Positions 1 through 4,234 of a stretch of 5,074 nucleotides of DNA are shown here, one piece after another. The first letter of the stretch is position 1. Every line of letters starts with the position of its first letter. The translations under genes and the position numbers were made by a program. Source of the stretch: Paracoccaceae bacterium (GTDB lineage: Bacteria > Pseudomonadota > Alphaproteobacteria > Rhodobacterales > Rhodobacteraceae). The notes beneath the pieces were generated by a model. It was given only the letters and a program-made list of their open reading frames with translations. It ran no database searches and was not told the DNA's origin. Location of the stretch: the NCBI GenBank assembly GCA_009920815.1, contig RFZH01000173.1:1-5074 (forward strand). The letters run 5' to 3'.

Positions 1-2
1 TA

Positions 3-638
3 AGCTTGCCAATGTTTTTTGGCTCGCCAAAAGAATGTGTGAATAAAGATCGCCTTTTTCCTGATGCGGCGACCCATTTAACGCGGTTTTGTACCATCTT
101 TAAGCAAGACGAAATCGAAATTTTCTTTGCCATCCGAAACCCCGCGACATTTTTGCCAGCTTGCATGCAAGTCACACAAACGACCCAGTTGCACGATATC
201 TTAAGGGGATCGAATTATATGGCATTACGTTGGTCAGAACTATTTGTTCGCTTGCGTACCGCGTTTCCACAAATACCGATTACGACTTGGTGCGACGAAG
301 ATACACCCTTTATTTGGGCTAAGCTGTTGCGTGAATTTATGTCTGCGACAAATTCCCAACCGGTTTCAAATACCTATGCTATTTTCGCCCAGATACTGAC
401 CCGCGAGGGATTTGAACGTTTCAAAGGGTACATGCAAAATCATCCCGATATGAACCCAATTCAACGCCGCAAGGTCATGTATGCTTTTGCAGAAAAATTT
501 GCGCGTCCCGATGCAGTGATCCAAGATTTAAATGACACCCCTTGGGACCAGCCAACCGTTGATCGGATGACTGAAAATTATGATGCCGACGTTGATTTTA
601 TATCAAATATGGCAGGCGTAACGTTAATCGAACCTTAA
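3..638 (+). CDS. Conserved hypothetical protein of Rhodobacteraceae type, 5'-partial
   Basis: The reading frame is open to the left edge of the window (codon AGC at 3-5, no stop before it), and neither TTG at 6 nor ATG at 12 has a convincing ribosome binding site. The gene therefore very probably starts upstream and only the C-terminal part, about 212 residues, is seen. It resembles a conserved Rhodobacteraceae protein of unknown function that I recognise by its segments IRNPATFLPA, RWSELFVRLR and TTWCDEDTPFIWAKLLREF, by HPDMNPIQRRKVMYAFAEKF, and by a C-terminus ending in GVTLIEP. No membrane segment or signal peptide is visible in this part. The IRNPATF stretch after a hydrophobic strand vaguely recalls the RdP loop of sulfotransferase-fold proteins, but no P-loop is in view, so I assign no function. 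It converges on gapR with only 6 bp between the stop codons. Confidence 0.8.
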   Translation, partial: SLPMFFGSPKECVNKDRLFPDAATHLTRFCTIFKQDEIEIFFAIRNPATFLPACMQVTQTTQLHDILRGSNYMALRWSELFVRLRTAFPQIPITTWCDEDTPFIWAKLLREFMSATNSQPVSNTYAIFAQILTREGFERFKGYMQNHPDMNPIQRRKVMYAFAEKFARPDAVIQDLNDTPWDQPTVDRMTENYDADVDFISNMAGVTLIEP

Positions 639-644
639 ATCCGA

Positions 645-902
645 TTAGGACATGCCCAACGCTTCTTTATACATTTCCAGAACGGCTTCTTCTTCGGCAA
701 TGTCATTCTTATCACGCTTGCGCAATGTGATAATCTTGCGCATGACCTTTGTGTCGTAACCGCGGCCTTTCGCTTCGGCCATCACTTCTTTTTGTTGGTC
801 TGCGATTTCGCGTTTCTCAAGTTCGAGACGCTCAAAGCGCTCGATGAACTGACGCAGTTCGTCTGCGGTGACACGGTATGTTGCCTCGGTAATTTCGTCC
901 AT
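645..902 (-). CDS. gapR: GapR family nucleoid-associated DNA-binding protein (DUF2312)
   Basis: This complete 85-residue protein matches the GapR/DUF2312 family in length and sequence. An N-terminal helix (about residues 12-40, ADELRQFIERFERLELEK) has coiled-coil character. It is followed by AEAKGRGYDTKVMRKII and the basic stretch LRKRDK (residues 60-65), then an acidic C-terminal helix ending EALGMS. In Caulobacter, GapR forms a tetramer around overtwisted DNA ahead of replication and transcription and supports topoisomerase action; that role is family knowledge. The lysines and arginines at 45-65 are the likely DNA contacts here. On the minus strand GAGGAAAAG lies directly before the ATG at 902, a plausible ribosome binding site with short spacing, and this start gives the usual family length. 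It is divergent from the small membrane protein gene and convergent with the upstream hypothetical gene. There is nothing abnormal in the sequence. Confidence 0.93.
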   Translation of the reverse strand: MDEITEATYRVTADELRQFIERFERLELEKREIADQQKEVMAEAKGRGYDTKVMRKIITLRKRDKNDIAEEEAVLEMYKEALGMS

Positions 903-1023
903 CTTTTCCTCGCTTGCTTTGATGGCGATTGATGTACATGGCTAAGGCCCCCACTGCAACCCGCCTCAATACTTGATACGCCAAGAATTTTAACTTATGC
1001 CTCGCAGGAAAAAAGGATAGAAT
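903..1023. promoter_or_regulatory. Divergent intergenic region between gapR and the small membrane protein gene
   Basis: This 121-bp gap must hold the promoters of both divergent genes. On the + strand, TTGATA at 973-978 is separated by 17 bp from TATGCC at 996-1001, a fair -35 with a weak -10, which would give a very short leader. The ribosome binding site AAAGGA (1012-1017) sits 6 bp before the ATG at 1024. On the minus strand I see no box pair good enough to name for gapR. No clear palindrome was found. The promoter call is tentative. Confidence 0.35.
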
Positions 1024-1239
1024 ATGGATTACCTTATCTGGGGTGGCGTCTTTATTTCGCTCTTGGGGCTTGTTGGACTAATTTGGTGCATCGTTAAAGT
1101 CGCGGTCGCAAAAAAATCTGGCCTAAGTGACGAAGATCTGCGCGCAGTCGTTCAAAAAGTCGTGCCACTAAACCTCGGGTCACTCATGCTTTCGACCTTG
1201 GGGCTCATGCTGGTTATTCTGGGTATTTTTTTCCGTTAG
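1024..1239 (+). CDS. Small two-helix inner membrane protein of unknown function
   Basis: The gene encodes 71 residues with two hydrophobic helices, about residues 4-29 (LIWGGVFISLLGLVGLIWCI onward) and 49-70 (GSLMLSTLGLMLVILGIFF). They are joined by a polar, partly charged loop (about 30-48, KKSGLSDEDLRAVVQKVVPL). This predicts a hairpin in the inner membrane, with the orientation of the loop uncertain. AAAGGA ending 6 bp before the ATG supports the start. No catalytic motif is visible and I do not assign a function; I believe similar small proteins occur beside gapR in related Rhodobacteraceae, but that is from memory. It lies 120 bp upstream of the persulfide dioxygenase gene on the same strand. 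That gap contains its own regulatory elements, so membership in the sulfur cassette is possible but not favoured. Confidence 0.75.
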   Translation: MDYLIWGGVFISLLGLVGLIWCIVKVAVAKKSGLSDEDLRAVVQKVVPLNLGSLMLSTLGLMLVILGIFFR

Positions 1240-1276
1240 GTACTCTTAGCTCCTTCATAGGCTCTTTTTTGAAATA

Positions 1277-1296
1277 AAATTCAAGATAATGAATTT
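1277..1296. promoter_or_regulatory. Perfect palindrome upstream of the persulfide dioxygenase gene, candidate BigR/SqrR-type operator
   Basis: The arms AAATTCA (1277-1283) and TGAATTT (1290-1296) are exact reverse complements separated by 6 bp. Read another way this is ATTC-N8-GAAT (1279-1294), the form I recall for sites of SqrR, the ArsR-family persulfide sensor of Rhodobacter. It lies 64 bp before the start of the persulfide dioxygenase gene, where such a repressor would be expected. GATAAT (1285-1290), a good -10 match, falls inside it, so a bound repressor could cover a promoter. The palindrome is seen directly; the regulator is inferred, and no regulator gene is in the window. Confidence 0.55.
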
Positions 1297-1301
1297 ATGC
1301 C

Positions 1302-1339
1302 TTGCAATACATTCAAATTTTAATATATGTTTATTGCAA
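1302..1339. repeat. Inverted repeat with AT-rich centre in the persulfide dioxygenase leader/promoter
   Basis: TTGCAATA (1302-1309) and TATTGCAA (1332-1339) are perfect 8-bp inverted arms around a 22-bp AT-rich centre. The centre also holds ACAT (1309-1312) mirrored by ATGT (1327-1330), and an ATTC (1311-1314) placed 32 bp, about three helical turns, after the ATTC of the upstream palindrome. TTGCAA (1302-1307) and TATATG (1324-1329), 16 bp apart, form a possible promoter. It could be a second operator or a promoter element; the 22-base loop makes a strong RNA hairpin less likely. Confidence 0.4.
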
Positions 1340-1359
1340 CACTGATGGAGTAAAGAATC

Positions 1360-2223
1360 ATGAAACCTGAAGTCACCTCATTTTTTGACGAAGCAACATT
1401 CACCGTGTCCTTTGTTGTAAAAGACCCAAATAGCGCAAAATGCGCGATCATCGATAGCGTTTTGGACTTTGATTATTCATCAGGAAACACGGACACGCAC
1501 TCGGCCGATGAGATCATCAAGTTTGTTCGCGACAACGCCCTAGAGGTAGAATGGCTTTTGGAAACACACGTCCATGCCGATCACCTTTCTGCGGCCCCCT
1601 ACCTCCAAAAGCAGATTGGCGGCAAAATCGGTATTGGTGATCGCATCACAGTCGTACAAGACACCTTTGGCAAAGTCTTTAACGAAGGAACAGAGTTTCA
1701 GCGCGATGGCAGCCAGTTCGACAAACTATTCAAAGAAGGCGACGTATTCAATATCGGCGGTTTGCAAGGTGACGTGATGCACACGCCCGGTCACACTCCG
1801 GCGTGTTTGACATACGTTGTAGGAGACAGCGCATTTGTGGGTGACACGCTGTTTATGCCTGATTTTGGAACAGCGCGATGCGATTTTCCGGGCGGTTCAT
1901 CTGAGACCCTTTTTAATTCGATCCAAAAAATTCTTACGCTGCCTGATGAAACACGCATTTTCGTTGGTCACGATTACAAAGCGCCAGGCCGCGATGAATT
2001 CGCATGGGAAACAACAGTTGCAGAACAAAAAGCAATGAACGTACACATCGGCGCCGGCAAATCCGCAGAAGAATTTGTAAAAATGCGCAATGAACGTGAT
2101 GCTGGATTGGCAAAACCAAAGCTGATCATCCCGTCACTACAGGTAAACATGCGAGCCGGTAATCTGCCGGAAGCGGATGCCGACGGAAACGTCTATCTAA
2201 AAGTACCGGTAAACAAGCTGTAA
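1360..2223 (+). CDS. blh: ETHE1/Blh-type MBL-fold persulfide dioxygenase
   Basis: This 287-residue metallo-beta-lactamase-fold protein carries THVHADH (residues 69-75), HTPGHT (141-146), VGDTLF (160-165) and VGHDY (202-206). By comparison with human ETHE1, H70, H145 and D162 should bind the single iron, with H72, D74, H75 and H204 completing the MBL pocket; RCDFPGG (173-179) matches the conserved ETHE1 region after the metal-binding Asp. Family members oxidise glutathione persulfide to sulfite in the cytoplasm, an essential step in sulfide detoxification. The C-terminal LIIPSLQVNMRAGNLPE tail ending in KVPVN is typical of the Blh branch rather than glyoxalase II. Blh of Xylella and Agrobacterium carries an extra N-terminal DUF442 domain that is absent here, so the symbol is given by analogy. 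GGAG at 1347-1350, 9 bp before the ATG, supports the start. Two YeeE/YedE-type membrane genes follow, consistent with a bigR-like operon. Confidence 0.9.
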   Translation: MKPEVTSFFDEATFTVSFVVKDPNSAKCAIIDSVLDFDYSSGNTDTHSADEIIKFVRDNALEVEWLLETHVHADHLSAAPYLQKQIGGKIGIGDRITVVQDTFGKVFNEGTEFQRDGSQFDKLFKEGDVFNIGGLQGDVMHTPGHTPACLTYVVGDSAFVGDTLFMPDFGTARCDFPGGSSETLFNSIQKILTLPDETRIFVGHDYKAPGRDEFAWETTVAEQKAMNVHIGAGKSAEEFVKMRNERDAGLAKPKLIIPSLQVNMRAGNLPEADADGNVYLKVPVNKL

Positions 2224-2246
2224 TTGGTAACAGGGAAACCACTGAC

Positions 2247-2267
2247 AGGCGCGATTAAATTGCGCCT
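2247..2267 (+). other. RNA hairpin between the persulfide dioxygenase gene and pmpA
   Basis: AGGCGC (2247-2252) pairs with GCGCCT (2262-2267), and a G-U pair plus two A-U pairs extend this to a 9-bp stem with a 3-base loop. No run of T follows (ATCTTAACTT), so it is not a standard intrinsic terminator. It lies 23 bases after the dioxygenase stop and 26 before the pmpA start. A 3'-end-stabilising or RNase-processing element that sets different transcript levels is plausible; a DNA operator for an internal promoter is an alternative. Confidence 0.5.
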
Positions 2268-2293
2268 ATCTTAACTTAAATGGAAACGAAACT

Positions 2294-2719
2294 ATGCAAA
2301 TAGATTGGATTTACGGTCTTATCGGCGGATTGCTGATCGGTACTGGGGGCGCGGTCTACCTTTTGGGTAACGGGCGTATCATGGGGGCAAGCGGCATCAT
2401 CGGCGGACTCGTGGATGGTTCTGGTTGGTCGACTGCTGTAGAGCGCATTATTTTTCTGGTTGGGGTTTTTGCGGCACCTTTGGTCGTGCTGCAATTTTGG
2501 GACCGTAGCGAAACGAATATTACATCCAACGTGACCCAATTGGTCGTTGCGGGCCTGCTGGTCGGCATCGGAACACGCATCGCAAACGGGTGCACCTCGG
2601 GACATGGGGTATGCGGTATTTCACGCCTGTCACTGCGCGGCATCGTTGCGACAGTGTTCTATATTCTTGCAGGTGGCCTGACCATGGCAATCTTGCGTCA
2701 CGTGATGGGATGGATCTGA
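2294..2719 (+). CDS. pmpA: YeeE/YedE family membrane protein, PmpA-like half transporter
   Basis: This 141-residue hydrophobic protein has about four membrane helices (roughly 5-25, 50-68, 80-98 and 115-135). The family signature GTRIANGCTSGHGVCGISR lies at residues 93-111, with the conserved cysteine C100 and a second cysteine C107. YeeE/YedE proteins are inner-membrane carriers of sulfur compounds; full-length YeeE/TsuA takes up thiosulfate using conserved cysteines. This half-size form occurs as a pair with a second half protein, as in the bigR operon (PmpA and PmpB). The substrate here is unknown; thiosulfate, sulfite or another sulfur species are options. The ATG at 2294 has only a weak upstream GGA (2282-2284). 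It lies 70 bp after the persulfide dioxygenase gene and overlaps the next gene by one base, which implies translational coupling. The symbol is by analogy. Confidence 0.88.
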   Translation: MQIDWIYGLIGGLLIGTGGAVYLLGNGRIMGASGIIGGLVDGSGWSTAVERIIFLVGVFAAPLVVLQFWDRSETNITSNVTQLVVAGLLVGIGTRIANGCTSGHGVCGISRLSLRGIVATVFYILAGGLTMAILRHVMGWI

Positions 2720-3150
2720 TGAAAAACATTTTTGCTTTAATCGCAGGTTTGCTATTTGGTGGTGGTCTAATCATCTCTGGCATGACGAACACCGCAAAAG
2801 TTCAAGGTTGGCTGGACGTGTTTGGCGCATGGGATCCAACACTTGCCTTTGTTATGGGCGGGGCAATGATCCCAATGGCGATTGCTTGGGCATTTACAAA
2901 AAATCGCAGCCCAATTGCAGGGGGTTCGTTTCCAGCACGCCCTGATCCCAAATTGGGTCGCAACTTGATCATCGGCTCGACCCTGTTTGGAATGGGCTGG
3001 GGCCTTGCAGGGCTATGCCCAGGCCCATCAATTGCATCCCTTGGATTTGGCGGCCCAAACCTATGGATCTTTGTGATTGCAATGGCTGCTGGCATGTTTG
3101 CGGCACCACGGGTACGGGCGAGCATGGACAGAATGATCCCAGCCGAGTAA
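2719..3150 (+). CDS. pmpB: YeeE/YedE-type membrane protein, PmpB-like second half (DUF6691-like)
   Basis: The gene encodes 143 residues with about four hydrophobic segments (roughly 4-21, 43-60, 83-100 and 113-130). The landmarks are GLIISGMTNTAKVQGWLDVFGAWDP near the N-terminus and GLAGLCPGPS (95-104) with the conserved cysteine C100. This matches the DUF6691/PmpB family, partner of the preceding PmpA-like protein; together they probably reconstitute a full YeeE-type carrier in the inner membrane. I chose the ATG at 2719, which overlaps the pmpA stop as ATGA-type coupling (TGATG), because family proteins begin with a sequence like MKNIFALIAGLLFG. The frame is open upstream to 2590, but that extension lies inside pmpA and translates to non-family, cysteine- and histidine-rich sequence. 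The gene ends 10 bp before the convergent FliM-like gene and is followed by a strong terminator. The symbol is by analogy. Confidence 0.88.
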   Translation: MKNIFALIAGLLFGGGLIISGMTNTAKVQGWLDVFGAWDPTLAFVMGGAMIPMAIAWAFTKNRSPIAGGSFPARPDPKLGRNLIIGSTLFGMGWGLAGLCPGPSIASLGFGGPNLWIFVIAMAAGMFAAPRVRASMDRMIPAE

Positions 3151-3160
3151 TCAACAGTAT

Positions 3161-4180
3161 CTAAATTGAACCGCCCTTTTCAACCAAGGGGGCGGTTTTT
3201 TCATGTTCATCCAAAACAGCAAGCCAATCTTCATCCAACAACTCTTCAAGTTTGCCATCCAGATCAGTCAGGTCCTCCGCGGACGCCACCGAATTGATCA
3301 GCGGGTTCAAATCCGTCAGAGGGTCTTCATAGGTTAGCCCGACAACGTCACGCCGCAACCGAACAGCACGCCGAGCTCCCAATTTACCTAATTCGACAGA
3401 AAACTTTGGCCCCTTAGGCCCAGCTGACAATGCAGCATTGCCAAGGACATCAGCGGGCAGAGTCAGCCTATCGTCAACCTTGAGTTTATGTGAATGCGCG
3501 AGCGTTGTAGAAAACTCATGCACAATCACAGTCATCTCCGCTGTCAAGCTTTCCAGTTCAGGACACATCTGCGCGAGCGTTTCGTGGGGCTGTGAAACGG
3601 CTGACTTGGCCTCATTTCGGGCTGATCCGATAATGATCTTTCCACTAACCTCTGTCTCGCCCAGCCTAAAGGACAATACGCAAACTGACGTTTCACAATG
3701 TCCCAGCGCCTGCAACAGTGCCGACGGATGCGCAACCAGGCGGCGCGGTCGCAATTTAGCCTGCGCCAATTCATCCTCTGCCGTGCGGGTCAAAACCGTT
3801 TCAACAAAGGGCGCGACCAATGCAAAATCCGTTTGCGATGGCGTGCGTTTTTCACTGGCTCTGCCGACGATCCGACCGATGGTTTGAATTTCAATCAGCG
3901 CGCTCAGAAATGCTGCATCCAAACATACGAATGCGCTTTGCCCATGTTCGTTTTCAGTCCAAACAATCATCGCGCAGTGGGCAATAATTGCTGGAAGGTC
4001 ATCTGACTTTGATCTCAGGACATGCCGCCGCCCCATCGCAAGTGTGAGCCCGACACACTCTGTTGCTGCGGAAACAATTGCCTGCGCCCATTGACTGGCG
4101 CGTTTGGACGGCGCGGCGTTGGACCGCGCCCCGTCCGAGAGTTTTCGTTGTAAAATAGTTTTATGTGCTTGGTTTCGCAA
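3161..4180 (-). CDS. FliM/FliN-family (SpoA domain) flagellar motor switch-like protein
   Basis: This 339-residue protein has a FliM-like layout. A central CheC-like region is visible around residues 90-145 (SALIEIQTIGRIVG, then TDFALVAPFVETVLTRTAEDEL), and a SpoA-type C-terminal domain lies at about 211-277 (LTAEMTVIVHEF, LKVDDRLTLP, then FSVELGKLGARRAVRLR). The tail at 280-339 is acidic and has no counterpart I recognise in classical FliM. The N-terminal EIDALL-type motif by which FliM binds phosphorylated CheY is not present. Similar divergent FliM-like proteins are annotated in Rhodobacteraceae; whether they act in the flagellar C-ring is unproven. The start is TTG at 4180: AGGGGG lies 8 bases upstream on the minus strand, no ATG or GTG occurs in frame before the upstream stop, and the next Met is residue 49. 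It follows the kinase gene by 54 bp on the same strand, so co-transcription is likely. Confidence 0.78.
   Translation of the reverse strand: MRNQAHKTILQRKLSDGARSNAAPSKRASQWAQAIVSAATECVGLTLAMGRRHVLRSKSDDLPAIIAHCAMIVWTENEHGQSAFVCLDAAFLSALIEIQTIGRIVGRASEKRTPSQTDFALVAPFVETVLTRTAEDELAQAKLRPRRLVAHPSALLQALGHCETSVCVLSFRLGETEVSGKIIIGSARNEAKSAVSQPHETLAQMCPELESLTAEMTVIVHEFSTTLAHSHKLKVDDRLTLPADVLGNAALSAGPKGPKFSVELGKLGARRAVRLRRDVVGLTYEDPLTDLNPLINSVASAEDLTDLDGKLEELLDEDWLAVLDEHEKTAPLVEKGGSI
3169..3201 (+). terminator. Intrinsic terminator of the persulfide dioxygenase-pmpAB cassette
   Basis: AACCGCCC (3169-3176) pairs with GGGCGGTT (3190-3197). Two G-U and two A-U pairs extend the stem to 12 bp with a 5-base loop (3181-3185), and TTTTTT (3196-3201) follows on the + strand. 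It begins 18 bases after the pmpB stop, so it should end the cassette transcript. The whole hairpin lies inside the last codons of the convergent FliM-like gene (about residues 328-338). On the minus strand the following sequence is poor in U, so termination is expected mainly on the + strand. Confidence 0.85.
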
Positions 4181-4188
4181 AAAATTGA

Positions 4189-4194
4189 CCCCCT
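4189..4194 (-). promoter_or_regulatory. Strong ribosome binding site fixing a TTG start
   Basis: On the minus strand AGGGGG is followed by 8 bases (TCAATTTT) and then TTG at 4180. The strong site and good spacing decide this rare start codon for the FliM-like gene, since there is no ATG nearby in frame. Confidence 0.7.
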
Positions 4195-4234
4195 GCGTTG
4201 GCCCTAATGTGTCATGCGAACCTTACCAATTCGT

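Noticed and set aside
625..647. Inverted repeat TAATCG/CGATTA across the convergent stops of the first gene and gapR
   Set aside because: The stem is only 6 bp and AT-rich, with an 11-base loop and no T-run on either side, which is too weak to call a terminator.
1249..1270. Possible terminator after the small membrane protein gene (AGCTCC...GGCT then TTTTTT)
   Set aside because: The stem has only about four pairs with a bulge; the T-run alone does not support a terminator.
2242..2272. Internal promoter before pmpA (CTGACA with TATCTT)
   Set aside because: The 19-bp spacing is too long and the element overlaps the hairpin; read-through from the upstream promoter is simpler.
2276..2605. Open frame on the minus strand opposite pmpA, and similar ones at 2356-2643 and 2520-2792
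   Set aside because: They are antisense shadows of a clear membrane-protein gene, with no recognisable domain.
2590..2718. Upstream in-frame extension of the PmpB-like gene (open from ATG 2590)
   Set aside because: It overlaps pmpA in another frame, translates to non-family sequence, and the ATG at 2719 overlapping the pmpA stop gives the expected family N-terminus.
3438..3887. 149-codon open frame on the + strand opposite the FliM-like gene
   Set aside because: It is an antisense shadow of the SpoA-domain coding region, with no family resemblance.
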